Source: Lachnospiraceae bacterium
Lineage (GTDB): Bacteria; Bacillota; Clostridia; Lachnospirales; Lachnospiraceae
Direction: 5' to 3'
NCBI GenBank assembly: GCA_014804425.1
Contig: JAAUZV010000012.1
Span: forward strand, 21,775-85,774
DNA: 64,000 bases
Shown here one piece after another: positions 1 through 8,686 of this stretch (within the stretch, counting starts at the first letter, position 1; each line of letters starts with the position of its first letter). The notes beneath the pieces are model-generated. The model worked only from the letters and a program-made list of their open reading frames with translations, made no database searches and was not told where the DNA came from. The translations under genes were made by a program, and so were the position numbers.

Positions 1-870
1 GAACTTTATACCGGAAAGATCATCAATGGTAAGCAGGAGGTAGAGGATTTCCTTACCGGAAAGCGGAAAGACAAGGACGAATCAGAATGGATGGTCGTAG
101 AACGCCCCGATTTAAAAATCGTGGAGCCGGCAGATTTTGAAAAAGCGCAGAAGATTCTGCACGGCAGACATGCATCTTTTCACATGAACAAAGAACGACA
201 GAGCAATCAATATCTTTTTTCCACATTAATTCGCTGCAAGGAATGCGGATGGTCTTTCCGCAGAACCGTGCGCACATACAAAAATACATATGTTCGCTGG
301 GTATGCTCCGGGCATAATGGAAAAGGAGCTGACAGCTGCCCGAATGCGATCACGGTTGATGAGGATGAGCTGATGGATGTGTTGCAGGAGTATTTTAACT
401 ATATCCTCAGCCAAAAGAAAAAAGTGGTTCAGTATGTTGTGGGAGAATTTCAGCGCGCCTATAAGGCAAAGGACGAAAATCTGGAATATGAAAAAGAACT
501 GAAAAGCCAATTAAACAAGTTGACAAAAGCCAGACAGAAATATATGGATATGTATACCGACGATCTGATTTCCAGACAGGAATTGAATGAAAGAATCGGC
601 GGTTCCAAAAAAGAAATCGAGCGTTTGGAAAACGAATTGAAAATGGTATCCTATCATTTAACGAAAGGGGAGCAGCTGGAAAGTGTTTTGAATCAGACAT
701 TTAAAGAAATAGAAGACATTACGGATGTGCGTGAGATGACCAATACCCAGCTTAAACGCATCATTCAGAAGATAGAGGTGGACAAGGAGGGGAACGTAGG
801 AATTTTTCTCCGGTTGTTCGGCGATTTGGGCTTGGAAGGAAACGTTCTAAATCATGACAACCATACATAA
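1..870 (+). CDS. Large serine site-specific recombinase, C-terminal part (cut by window edge)
   Basis: The reading frame is open from base 1, so the catalytic N-terminal resolvase domain lies outside the window. What is visible is the end of the recombinase domain, then a zinc-ribbon (CKEC, followed about 30 residues later by two more Cys in WVCSGH and SCPN), then a long charged coiled-coil stretch rich in Lys and Glu. This order is typical of large serine recombinases of phages, Tn4451-type transposons and integrative elements, which insert or excise DNA between att sites. Its position beside the ordinary trkA gene suggests that the window begins at the end of a mobile element. An in-frame ATG at 91 is internal and not the true start. 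Confidence 0.9.
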   Translation, partial: ELYTGKIINGKQEVEDFLTGKRKDKDESEWMVVERPDLKIVEPADFEKAQKILHGRHASFHMNKERQSNQYLFSTLIRCKECGWSFRRTVRTYKNTYVRWVCSGHNGKGADSCPNAITVDEDELMDVLQEYFNYILSQKKKVVQYVVGEFQRAYKAKDENLEYEKELKSQLNKLTKARQKYMDMYTDDLISRQELNERIGGSKKEIERLENELKMVSYHLTKGEQLESVLNQTFKEIEDITDVREMTNTQLKRIIQKIEVDKEGNVGIFLRLFGDLGLEGNVLNHDNHT

Positions 871-1021
871 GGACTTAACAGAGCGTCTTCCGCAGGTGCA
901 TCCGCAGCTTGCGTCCGAAGTCAGGAAGGTGCTTGATGTGAACAAATTGGAGCGGCATATCAGGGGAGGACTTGCCACAAAAGATAAATATCTCAGGGAG
1001 AAAAAAGCATCGAAAATGTAG
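854..1021 (+). CDS. Small ORF overlapping the recombinase stop (55 aa)
   Basis: An ATG at 854 lies inside the last codons of the recombinase gene and opens a 55-codon frame ending at TAG 1021. The protein is basic and hydrophilic (begins MTTIHKDLTERL, ends REKKASKM). The 17-base overlap would allow translational coupling. I do not recognise a family. Small basic ORFs after large serine recombinases may be accessory or directionality factors, but that is only inference; it could also be a chance frame or the remnant of a recombinase extension. Confidence 0.45.
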   Translation: MTTIHKDLTERLPQVHPQLASEVRKVLDVNKLERHIRGGLATKDKYLREKKASKM

Positions 1022-1166
1022 CGGTTCACATTGCTTTTGCGCCCGCCGGGCGCGGCGGCACGGGTATTTGTAAAAAGTTACTGCATTTTTTCTAAAATAA
1101 GAGTATAGTATAGGAAGATTATCTTTTGCAAAAATGTGCGGAAGAAGTTTCGGAGGAATATATACT
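1022..1166 (+). promoter_or_regulatory. Intergenic hairpin and weak trkA promoter region
   Basis: GCGCCC (1039-1044) and GGGCGC (1048-1053) form a GC-rich hairpin with a 3-nt loop and no T-tract behind it. TATAGT at 1104-1109 is a plausible -10 box for trkA, but no good -35 box lies 17 bases upstream. No c-di-AMP riboswitch is recognisable in the 60 bases that would be transcribed before the start codon. Confidence 0.35.
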
Positions 1167-2549
1167 ATGCGTATTTCAAAGGATACGGACGGGCTGCGTA
1201 TTATGATCGTCGGCTGTGGCAAGGTCGGCGCAACCCTGATCGAGCAATTGGTGAAGGAAGGCCATGATATTACCGTCATCGACAAAAGCGCGGTAAAGAT
1301 ACAGGAGATCACGAATCTCTATGACGTCATGGGGATTGTCGGAAACGGCGCAAGCTACAGCACACAGATGGAGGCGGGGATCGAGGACAGCGACCTGATC
1401 ATTGCCGTTACGGATTCGGATGAATTGAATCTGCTCTGCTGTACTGTGGCAAAGCGTGTTGGTGACTGCGCCGCCATCGCAAGAGTCCGCACGCCGGATT
1501 ACAGTAAGGAAGTCGGCTACCTCAGGGAAAAGCTCGGGCTTGCCATGATCATCAATCCCGAACTGGAGGCGGCAAAAGAAGCGGCGCGCATTCTCTACCT
1601 GCCGACCGCGCTGGAGGTCAACTCCTTTGCGCACGGACAGGCGGAACTGATCAAATTCAAGATTCCCGACGGAAACGTGCTTGACGGTGTGACGATCGCT
1701 TCCATCGGGAAAAATATTGGGTCCAAAGCGCTGATCTGCGCCGTGGAGCGCGACGGTGACGTGTATATCCCGTCAGGTAATACCAAGCTCTATCACGGCG
1801 ATGTGATCTCTGTCGTGGCGTCCAGAAAATATGTGAAATCCTTTTTGCTCAGCATCGGCGTGAAAACAAAGCAGGTCAAGGACACGATGATCATCGGCGG
1901 CGGAAAGGCGGCTTATTATCTTGCGCAGCAGCTTTTGCACATGGGTATTTCCGTAAAGATCATTGAGAGAAGTCAGGAACGCTGCGAGGAATTGAGTGTG
2001 CTTCTTCCGAAGGCGATCATTATCAACGGCGACGGCACGGACGAGGAGCTGCTGCGGGAGGAAGGCATTCAGACGGTGCAGTCCTTTGTTCCGCTCACCG
2101 GTATTGATGAGGAAAATATTATGCTCACCCTGCACGCAAGGCAGGTTTCCGACGCGAAGGTCATTACCAAGATCAACCGCATCCAGTTTAAGAACGTCAT
2201 TAACAGTCTGGATCTGGGCAGCGTGATCTATCCGAGATATATCACGTCGGAGGCGATCATCGCGTATGTCCGTGCAAAAAAAGATTCCATGAACAGCAAC
2301 ATCGAAACGCTTTATCACATGTTCGATCACCGCGTGGAAGCGATCGAATTCCGTGTGGAAAAAGCGTCCGAGGTGACGGACATCCCGCTGATGGAGCTTT
2401 CGTTAAAAAAGAATCTTCTGATCTCTTTTATCAATCGAAACGGCACAATTATCATACCGGGCGGACAAGATTGCATCAAGGCGGGCGATACGGTCATGAT
2501 CGTAACGACGCATACCGGCTTTCACGGTATCCGGGACATTCTCAAATAG
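1167..2549 (+). CDS. trkA: Trk potassium uptake system peripheral subunit TrkA
   Basis: Cytoplasmic NAD(H)-binding regulator that gates the TrkH potassium channel-like transporter. The 460-residue protein has the duplicated RCK architecture of bacterial TrkA: a first Rossmann nucleotide-binding motif GCGKVG near residues 16-21 and a second (IIGGGKAA) near residue 242, each followed by a TrkA-C-like domain. I chose ATG 1167 because GGAGG at 1152-1156 sits 10 bases upstream; an in-frame ATG at 1134 lacks a ribosome site. TrkH follows after 15 bases, so the two form one operon. Length and domain order are normal for the family. Confidence 0.95.
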   Translation: MRISKDTDGLRIMIVGCGKVGATLIEQLVKEGHDITVIDKSAVKIQEITNLYDVMGIVGNGASYSTQMEAGIEDSDLIIAVTDSDELNLLCCTVAKRVGDCAAIARVRTPDYSKEVGYLREKLGLAMIINPELEAAKEAARILYLPTALEVNSFAHGQAELIKFKIPDGNVLDGVTIASIGKNIGSKALICAVERDGDVYIPSGNTKLYHGDVISVVASRKYVKSFLLSIGVKTKQVKDTMIIGGGKAAYYLAQQLLHMGISVKIIERSQERCEELSVLLPKAIIINGDGTDEELLREEGIQTVQSFVPLTGIDEENIMLTLHARQVSDAKVITKINRIQFKNVINSLDLGSVIYPRYITSEAIIAYVRAKKDSMNSNIETLYHMFDHRVEAIEFRVEKASEVTDIPLMELSLKKNLLISFINRNGTIIIPGGQDCIKAGDTVMIVTTHTGFHGIRDILK

Positions 2550-2564
2550 GGGGCGAAGGATATC

Positions 2565-4028
2565 ATGAACGGTTCGATTATTCGATATATTCTTGGATGT
2601 GTACTTAAAATAGAAGCGCTTCTCATGCTGCTGCCCTGCCTTGTCTCGCTCCTTTACGGGGAGAAAGAAGGAATTTATTATCTGGCAGTGGCAGGCGTGA
2701 GCCTGCTCATCGGCGTGACTGCCACATGGAAAAAACCGTTAAATACGGTGTTTTACTTGAAAGAGGGCTGCGTGACAACGGCGTTAAGCTGGATTGTTTT
2801 AAGTCTTTGTGGGTGCATTCCGTTTTGGCTGACGGGGGAAATCCCGAATTTTATAGATGCGCTTTTTGAGACGATTTCCGGCTTTACGACAACCGGCGCA
2901 AGTATCCTGAGCAACGTGGAGGCGCTGTCGTATACCTCGCTGTTCTGGCGCAGCTTTACCCATTGGATCGGTGGCATGGGCGTGCTTGTTTTTTTGCTCG
3001 CGGTCGTTCCCATGAGCGGCGGCTCCAATATGAACCTCATGCGTGCGGAAAGCCCGGGGCCTTCCGTCGGAAAGCTTGTGCCGAAAGTGCGTTATACCGC
3101 ACGGATCTTGTATCTGATCTATTTTGGTATGACTGTGGTGGAGATCCTGCTGCTGATTGTGGGCAGGATGCCGCTGTTTGACGCGGTCACATTGAGTTTC
3201 GGCACGGCCGGGACCGGCGGTTTCGGCATAAAAAATGACAGTATTGCCGGCTATTCCGCATACAATCAGTGGATTATTACGATTTTTATGATCCTGTTCG
3301 GCGTGAACTTTAACGCGTATTATCTCATCCTGTTCGGGCGGCTGAAAAAAGCACTTCGCATGGAGGAGGTGCGTTATTATTTTTTGATCATCTTAGCATC
3401 TGCCGGATTGATTTTTGCAAGCCTCGTGCAGACGACGGGACATGTGTTTGATTCCCTGCGGCACGCGTCGTTTCAGGTGGCGTCCATCATCACGACGACG
3501 GGATACTCGACGGTCGATTTTGATCTGTGGCCACAGACCTGCAAGACCGTGCTCGTATTCTTGATGTTTGTCGGTGCGTGTGCGGGCAGTACGGGCGGCG
3601 GTATTAAGGTGTCGCGCTTCGTTATTTTGTTCAAGACGGTGACGAAGGAAATTCATTCCTATATTCATCCGAAGAGTATCCGCAAGATCAAGTTTGAGGA
3701 CAAACCTGTGGAGCACGAGATCATACGCGCGACGAATGTGTATTTTATCACGTTCGTGCTTTTGTTTGCGACATCCATGCTGATCGTTTCGTTTGAAGGG
3801 CGGGACATGTTGACGAACTTTACCGCGGTCGCCGCGACGATCAACAATATCGGACCGGGATTAGAGATGGTCGGACCGACGCAGAATTTCGGATTTTTCT
3901 CACCGCTTTCCAAGATTGTCATGATGTTTGATATGCTTGCGGGCAGACTCGAGCTGTTCCCGCTGCTGCTCTTATTCCATCCGGCGGCGTGGAGGGATAT
4001 GCTTCCGAAGAAGAAAAAAGAAGAATGA
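2565..4028 (+). CDS. trkH: Trk/Ktr potassium transporter membrane subunit TrkH
   Basis: Integral membrane potassium uptake protein of 487 residues. It carries the four-repeat pore design of the TrkH/KtrB family. The glycine-bearing selectivity-filter segments are visible as TISGFTTTGAS (about residue 103), SFGTAGTGGFG (about 210), ITTTGYSTVDFD (about 307) and INNIGPGLE (about 424). An Arg-containing helix typical of the family precedes the last filter. It follows trkA closely, as expected for a TrkA-TrkH pair. The C-terminus ends in a Lys/Glu-rich cytoplasmic tail. Confidence 0.95.
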   Translation: MNGSIIRYILGCVLKIEALLMLLPCLVSLLYGEKEGIYYLAVAGVSLLIGVTATWKKPLNTVFYLKEGCVTTALSWIVLSLCGCIPFWLTGEIPNFIDALFETISGFTTTGASILSNVEALSYTSLFWRSFTHWIGGMGVLVFLLAVVPMSGGSNMNLMRAESPGPSVGKLVPKVRYTARILYLIYFGMTVVEILLLIVGRMPLFDAVTLSFGTAGTGGFGIKNDSIAGYSAYNQWIITIFMILFGVNFNAYYLILFGRLKKALRMEEVRYYFLIILASAGLIFASLVQTTGHVFDSLRHASFQVASIITTTGYSTVDFDLWPQTCKTVLVFLMFVGACAGSTGGGIKVSRFVILFKTVTKEIHSYIHPKSIRKIKFEDKPVEHEIIRATNVYFITFVLLFATSMLIVSFEGRDMLTNFTAVAATINNIGPGLEMVGPTQNFGFFSPLSKIVMMFDMLAGRLELFPLLLLFHPAAWRDMLPKKKKEE

Positions 4029-4120
4029 GGCTTGGACAGGCGCAATTACGGATGAAATCTGCGTTGATTTTAGAAAAGCATCCTAAAATGGAGAGAATTC
4101 CATGTGACGTGGGAATTTCT

Positions 4121-4150
4121 TTGACAAGTGTTTCGGGGCTCACGTATAAT
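4121..4150 (+). promoter_or_regulatory. Consensus sigma-A promoter for guaA
   Basis: TTGACA (4121-4126) and TATAAT (4145-4150) match the consensus exactly with an 18-base spacer. Transcription would start near 4157, giving a leader of only about 55 bases before the guaA start codon. That leaves no room for a purine riboswitch downstream of the promoter. Confidence 0.85.
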
Positions 4151-4210
4151 AGGGCGTAGTGAGTGAACATACGCGGTAAACAGAAAATACCAAGGGGAGG
4201 ACGTAGAGGC

Positions 4211-5755
4211 ATGGAAAGAGAAACCGTGATCGTGATCGATTTCGGCGGGCAGTATAACCAGCTTGTGGCGCGGCGCGTCAGGGAATGCAATGTATATTGT
4301 GAGATTTATTCCTACAAAACTGACATAGAAAAAATCAAAGCCATGAAGCCGAAGGGCATCATTCTGACCGGCGGACCGAACAGCTGTTATGAGGAGGGGG
4401 CGCCGACGTATAGTAAGGAGCTGTTTTCACTCGGCATTCCGGTGCTTGGCTTGTGCTACGGCGCGCAGCTGATGCAGCTGATCCTCGGAGGCAGGGTAGA
4501 GCGTGCGGCGGTGCGTGAATACGGAAAGACAATGGTACATGTCGATACGACATCTCCTCTTTTTACAAATGTGGCGAAAGATACGATCTGCTGGATGAGT
4601 CATTTTGATTATATCTCACAGGCAGCACCGGGGTTTCAGATCGTGGCGACGACTGCGGATTGTCCGGTGGCGGCGGCGCAGCGCGTAGAGGACAAGCTTT
4701 ACGCGATCCAGTTCCATCCTGAGGTGCTTCACACACAGGAAGGAAAAAAGATGCTTCACAACTTTGTGTATGATGTGTGCGGCTGTTCCGGTGACTGGCA
4801 TATGGATTCGTTCGTCGAGGAGACGATCGGACGGATTCAGGAGCGCGTCGGAAACGGCAAGGTGCTCTGCGCGCTTTCGGGTGGTGTGGATTCCTCCGTG
4901 GCGGCCGTGCTGCTTTCAAAGGCGGTCGGTGAACAGCTCACCTGTGTGTTTGTGGATCATGGTCTTTTAAGAAAAAATGAAGAGGACGAGGTGGAAGCCG
5001 TATTCGGACCGGGAGGCAGCTATAAGCTGAATTTCATCCGCGTGAACGCGCAGGAGCGTTTTTATGGAAAACTGGCGGGCGTGACCGAGCCGGAGCAGAA
5101 GCGGAAGATCATCGGAGAGGAATTTATCCGCGTTTTTGAGGAAGAAGCAAAGAAGATCGGCGCGGTTGATTTTTTGGTGCAGGGGACGATCTACCCCGAT
5201 GTGGTGGAGAGCGGACTCGGCGGAGAGTCGGCGGTCATCAAGTCGCATCATAATGTCGGCGGACTGCCGGATTATGTGGATTTCAAGGAGATCATCGAGC
5301 CGTTACGTGACTTATTTAAGGATGAGGTGCGCAAGGCGGGGCTTGAGCTGGGCATTCCTGAGCATTTGGTGTTCCGCCAGCCGTTCCCGGGACCGGGACT
5401 CGGCATCCGTATCATCGGCGAGGTGACGGCGGAGAAGGTTCGCATTGTGCAGGACGCGGATGCGATCTATCGTGAGGAGATCGACAAAGCGGGATTAAAC
5501 AAGGATATGGGACAGTATTTTGCGGCGCTTACGAATATGCGTTCCGTCGGCGTGATGGGTGACGAGCGGACGTATGATTATGCGGTGGTGCTCCGCGCGG
5601 TCAACACGATCGACTTTATGACGGCGGAGAGCGCGCAGATTCCGTACGAGGTGCTTCAGACAGTCATGAGCCGGATCATCAACGAGGTGAGCGGGGTCAA
5701 CCGGGTGCTGTATGATCTGACGAGCAAGCCGCCCGGGACGGTGGAATTTGAGTGA
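4211..5755 (+). CDS. guaA: GMP synthase (glutamine-hydrolysing), full length
   Basis: Converts XMP to GMP using ATP and ammonia released from glutamine, the last step of guanine nucleotide synthesis. The 514-residue protein is complete. The class I glutaminase domain has nucleophile Cys in GLCYGAQ (about residue 82) and His/Glu in IQFHPEV (about 168-170). Then come the ATP-pyrophosphatase P-loop SGGVDSS (about 224) and the C-terminal dimerisation domain ending in [11 protein letters not shown] 4211 is preferred over an in-frame start at 4163 because AGGGGAGGA lies just upstream and the protein then begins at the usual place. A shorter paralogue follows at 5927. Confidence 0.97.
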   Translation: MERETVIVIDFGGQYNQLVARRVRECNVYCEIYSYKTDIEKIKAMKPKGIILTGGPNSCYEEGAPTYSKELFSLGIPVLGLCYGAQLMQLILGGRVERAAVREYGKTMVHVDTTSPLFTNVAKDTICWMSHFDYISQAAPGFQIVATTADCPVAAAQRVEDKLYAIQFHPEVLHTQEGKKMLHNFVYDVCGCSGDWHMDSFVEETIGRIQERVGNGKVLCALSGGVDSSVAAVLLSKAVGEQLTCVFVDHGLLRKNEEDEVEAVFGPGGSYKLNFIRVNAQERFYGKLAGVTEPEQKRKIIGEEFIRVFEEEAKKIGAVDFLVQGTIYPDVVESGLGGESAVIKSHHNVGGLPDYVDFKEIIEPLRDLFKDEVRKAGLELGIPEHLVFRQPFPGPGLGIRIIGEVTAEKVRIVQDADAIYREEIDKAGLNKDMGQYFAALTNMRSVGVMGDERTYDYAVVLRAVNTIDFMTAESAQIPYEVLQTVMSRIINEVSGVNRVLYDLTSKPPGTVEFE

Positions 5756-5759
5756 GGGG

Positions 5760-5798
5760 GCAAAACGGGATTCAGAAAACGCGGGTGTTTTGCTTTTT
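5760..5798 (+). terminator. Possible rho-independent terminator after guaA
   Basis: GCAAAAC (5760-5766) pairs with GTTTTGC (5787-5793) and is followed directly by five T. The loop is long (20 bases), so strength is uncertain. A second perfect hairpin, ATGAATC/GATTCAT with a 3-base loop, lies at 5848-5864 between the two GMP synthase genes; its role is unknown. Confidence 0.45.
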
Positions 5799-5926
5799 CA
5801 AGCAGGAAGAATGAGTTCACTCATTCGGCGAGCGGCGAATGACGATGATGAATCGCAGATTCATGATATATTTATAACAATGAGTCGTTATTAAATAAAA
5901 ATAAAGGTACATAAGGAGGTTCAAAA

Positions 5927-6910
5927 ATGGCAGCAGACAGACGTCCGGAGGACATGACAAGAATTACCACGCCAGCGCTGGCGGATGCGTTCATCGAGGA
6001 GCAGGTAAAAGAAATACGCGCACAGGTGGGAGATAAGAAGGTATTGCTCGCGCTATCCGGCGGGGTGGACTCTTCCGTAGTGGCAGCGCTTTTGATCAGG
6101 GCGATAGGAAAGCAGCTGGTCTGTGTACACGTGAATCACGGTCTTTTACGCAAAGGCGAGCCTGAGCAGGTGATTGAAGTATTCCGTAATCAAATGGATG
6201 CCAATTTGATCTATGTGGATGCGACGGATCGCTTTTTGGATAAACTGGCGGGCGTTACCGAGCCTGAGAAAAAGAGGATGATTATCGGCGGCGAGTTCAT
6301 CGAGGTATTTGCAGAGGAAGCGCGCAAGCTGGATCATATTGAGTTTTTGGCGCAGGGAACAATCTGGCCCGACATTTTGGAGAGCGAAAAAGGCATCAAG
6401 GCGCATCACAACGCCGGAGGTCTGCCGGAGGATATGCAATTTGAATTGGTCGAGCCGGTAAAGATTTTGTTTAAAGACGAGGTGCGTGTGGTAGGTAAGC
6501 AGTTGGGATTGCCTGACAATATGGTTTTCCGCCAGCCGTTCCCCGGGCCCGGACTCGGCGTCCGCTGTCCCGGCGCCATCACCCGTGACAGACTTGAGGC
6601 AGTCCGCGAGTCTGACGCAATCCTTCGCGAAGAGTTCGCGAAGAACGGTCTGGAAGGAAAGGTATGGCAATATTTCACGGTCGTGCCCGATTTTAAATCG
6701 ACCGGCATCAAGGACGGAAAACGCGCCTTCGAGTGGTCCGTCATCATCCGTGCCGTCAACACGACAGATGCCATGTCCGCAACGGTAGAAAATATTCCCT
6801 TCGACCTCATGTGCCATTTGGTAGAGCGGATCACGCATGAGGTGCCGGGAGTGAATCGGGTGCTTTACGATTTCACGCCGAAGCCGACGGGGACGATTGA
6901 GTTCGAGTAA
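5927..6910 (+). CDS. GMP synthase-like ATP-pyrophosphatase lacking the glutaminase domain
   Basis: A 327-residue protein made only of the synthetase half of GMP synthase. It has a short N-terminal extension, the PP-loop SGGVDSS (about residues 44-50), the conserved [11 protein letters not shown] block (about 201) and the dimerisation domain ending in PTGTIEFE. No class I glutaminase is present. AAGGAGG at 5912-5918 supports the start. Archaeal GMP synthases are split in this way into separate subunits, but here a full-length enzyme is encoded immediately upstream. It may work with free ammonia, borrow a glutaminase, or act on another substrate. It is clearly a diverged paralogue and not a copy of the neighbouring gene. 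Confidence 0.9.
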   Translation: MAADRRPEDMTRITTPALADAFIEEQVKEIRAQVGDKKVLLALSGGVDSSVVAALLIRAIGKQLVCVHVNHGLLRKGEPEQVIEVFRNQMDANLIYVDATDRFLDKLAGVTEPEKKRMIIGGEFIEVFAEEARKLDHIEFLAQGTIWPDILESEKGIKAHHNAGGLPEDMQFELVEPVKILFKDEVRVVGKQLGLPDNMVFRQPFPGPGLGVRCPGAITRDRLEAVRESDAILREEFAKNGLEGKVWQYFTVVPDFKSTGIKDGKRAFEWSVIIRAVNTTDAMSATVENIPFDLMCHLVERITHEVPGVNRVLYDFTPKPTGTIEFE

Positions 6911-6917
6911 ACGATAC

Positions 6918-6952
6918 AAACGCTGGAAGCCTTTGCGGGTTTTCCAGCGTTT
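6918..6952 (+). terminator. Strong hairpin after the second GMP synthase gene
   Basis: AAACGCTGGAA (6918-6928) and TTCCAGCGTTT (6942-6952) form a perfect 11-bp stem with a 13-base loop, 8 bases after the stop codon. The T-tract is contained in the stem end. It is a likely terminator. The AT-rich stretch from here to about 7140 shows no gene. Confidence 0.75.
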
Positions 6953-7144
6953 AATGTTTTCTATGGTAATATTCTGGTAATAAAATTAGATGTTTTCTAC
7001 ACTTTCAGTTATTGCGGAACATAAATGCTTCGGATTGTGGAATGAGAAGAAAAATTGTAAGCAATCTAAATTTTTTATCAATATCTCTGTTAGTCCCGTC
7101 TTTAAAAATTAAGTCATAGATTTAAAGGTTATCTTCAATTTTAT

Positions 7145-7190
7145 ATGAAGAAACTTCATGTTTGTAATAATGTGGATTTGCCTGTATACT
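7145..7190 (+). promoter_or_regulatory. Candidate promoter with an upstream inverted repeat
   Basis: TTGTAA (7162-7167) and TATACT (7185-7190) are 17 bases apart and point at the gene starting at 7250. Just upstream, ATGAAG and CTTCAT (7145-7159) form a small inverted repeat that could be an operator. The rest of the 6953-7249 gap is AT-rich without a recognisable gene or RNA. Confidence 0.5.
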
Positions 7191-7249
7191 ATGATTATCC
7201 TTTTTTATACCTGAATCCTTAAATATAGCTAACGAAAGGAACTTATATC

Positions 7250-8557
7250 ATGCCAATCACATTAACCTGTATGCTTCCTCATCCGCCGCTCATAGTTCCG
7301 GCTGTCGGCAGAGGCGAGGAGCGGAAAATTCAAAAGACAATTGACGCATATCATGAAGCTGCGCGCAGAATCGCAGCGTGTCGGCCGGAGACAATTGTTC
7401 TCATCTCGCCGCATCAGGTCATGTATGCCGATTATTTTCATATTTCGCCGGGAGAAAGCGCTTATGGTGATTTTGGGCAGTTTCGCGCACCCGGAGAACA
7501 AATGAAGGTCTCTTACGATACCGCTTTTGTAAAGAAACTATGTGCATTGGCAGAGGAGAAAAATTTGCCGGCAGGCACTTTTGGGCAACGTGACAGGAAG
7601 TTAGATCACGGTACGATGGTGCCCTTATATTTTGTAAATCAATATTGGACGGATTATCAGCTTGTCAGAGTCGGGTTATCGGGGCTGCCGCTTATCAGGC
7701 ATTATGAGTTAGGACAGTGTATTCAGGAAACGACGAATGCGCTGAACCGAAAAGTTGTTATTATTGCCAGCGGAGATTTATCACATAGACTGAAAGAAGA
7801 CGGTCCGTATGGATATCGGGAAGAAGGACCTGCATATGACGCTCGTATTATAGAGGTAATGGGCAGGGGTGATTTTGGACGGCTCATGGAGTTCTCTGAG
7901 GATTTCTGTGAAAAGGCAGGAGAGTGCGGACACCGCTCTTTCACGATTATGGCGGGAGCGTTAGATAAAATGAAAGTGACAGCTGAAAATCTTTCCTACG
8001 AGGGACCATTTGGAGTGGGGTATGGAATCTGCACATATAACGTATGCGAAGACGCCTATGTACAGCTTGCCCGCAAGACAATAGAAACCTATGTCCAAAC
8101 AGGGAAAAAGATAAAAGTGCCCGACGGACTTCCGCAGGAAATGTATGAGCGTCAGGCGGGAGCTTTTGTGTCGATTAAGGAAAACGGAAAACTTCGCGGC
8201 TGCATCGGCACTATTCAGGCTGTGCAGGAATCCATAGCGGAAGAAATCATCAATAATGCGATCAGCGCTTCTTCCAGAGATCCGAGATTTTTACCGATAG
8301 AGTTCTGGGAACTGGACAAACTGACGATCACTGTGGATGTACTGGGGGAGACGGAACGGATAGATTCTCCAAATCAGCTGGACGTGCAGCGCTACGGTGT
8401 GATCGTGACAAAGGGCTATAAACGCGGATTGCTGCTTCCAAATTTAGAGGGTGTAGATACGGTAGAAGAACAGATTGCGATAGCAAAGGACAAGGCAGGA
8501 ATCAGTGCGCAAGAAGAAGTTGAACTGGAAAGGTTTGAAGTAGTCCGTCATTATTAG
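7250..8557 (+). CDS. AmmeMemoRadiSam A/B fusion: MEMO-like dioxygenase-fold domain plus AMMECR1 domain
   Basis: The 435-residue protein joins two parts that are separate genes in many genomes. Residues 1 to about 265 resemble the MEMO1/LigB class III extradiol dioxygenase fold (starts with MLPHPPLIVPAVG; ISPHQ and SGDLSH motifs). Residues from about 280 to the end form an AMMECR1 domain with the signature LRGCIGT. Together with the radical SAM gene at 8687 they form the AmmeMemoRadiSam system, whose reaction and biological role were, as far as I know, not established. The start is supported by GAAAGGA upstream. It probably forms an operon with the next gene despite the 129-base gap. Confidence 0.9.
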   Translation: MPITLTCMLPHPPLIVPAVGRGEERKIQKTIDAYHEAARRIAACRPETIVLISPHQVMYADYFHISPGESAYGDFGQFRAPGEQMKVSYDTAFVKKLCALAEEKNLPAGTFGQRDRKLDHGTMVPLYFVNQYWTDYQLVRVGLSGLPLIRHYELGQCIQETTNALNRKVVIIASGDLSHRLKEDGPYGYREEGPAYDARIIEVMGRGDFGRLMEFSEDFCEKAGECGHRSFTIMAGALDKMKVTAENLSYEGPFGVGYGICTYNVCEDAYVQLARKTIETYVQTGKKIKVPDGLPQEMYERQAGAFVSIKENGKLRGCIGTIQAVQESIAEEIINNAISASSRDPRFLPIEFWELDKLTITVDVLGETERIDSPNQLDVQRYGVIVTKGYKRGLLLPNLEGVDTVEEQIAIAKDKAGISAQEEVELERFEVVRHY

Positions 8558-8558
8558 A

Positions 8559-8654
8559 GCGCGAGAAGTACTTCTAAAGACGTCCCGCCATAGGACGGAA
8601 CGCCAAGAAGTACTAAGTCTCACGCAGGAGAATGCCTGAAATGCGGCATTCTCC
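8559..8654 (+). ncRNA. Candidate structured RNA between the two AmmeMemoRadiSam genes
   Basis: The gap is packed with complementary segments. GCGCGAG (8559-8565) pairs with CTCACGC (8619-8625) with one mismatch. AGTACTTCT (8567-8575) pairs perfectly with AGAAGTACT (8606-8614). CGTCC/GGACG (8581-8597) forms an inner hairpin. Then GGAGAATGCC/GGCATTCTCC (8627-8654) forms a separate 10-bp stem. I match this to no known riboswitch. It could be an mRNA leader element, a processing site or a mobile palindromic repeat. Confidence 0.45.
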
Positions 8655-8686
8655 GCGCCGATTTTAGAATAAGAGAAAGGGTCAGT

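Noticed and set aside
4150..4210. Purine riboswitch before guaA
   Set aside because: The consensus promoter leaves only about 55 transcribed bases and no pairing typical of a purine aptamer.
4359..6919. Several long minus-strand frames opposite the GMP synthase genes
   Set aside because: They mirror codon bias of strong plus-strand genes; no ribosome sites or motifs.
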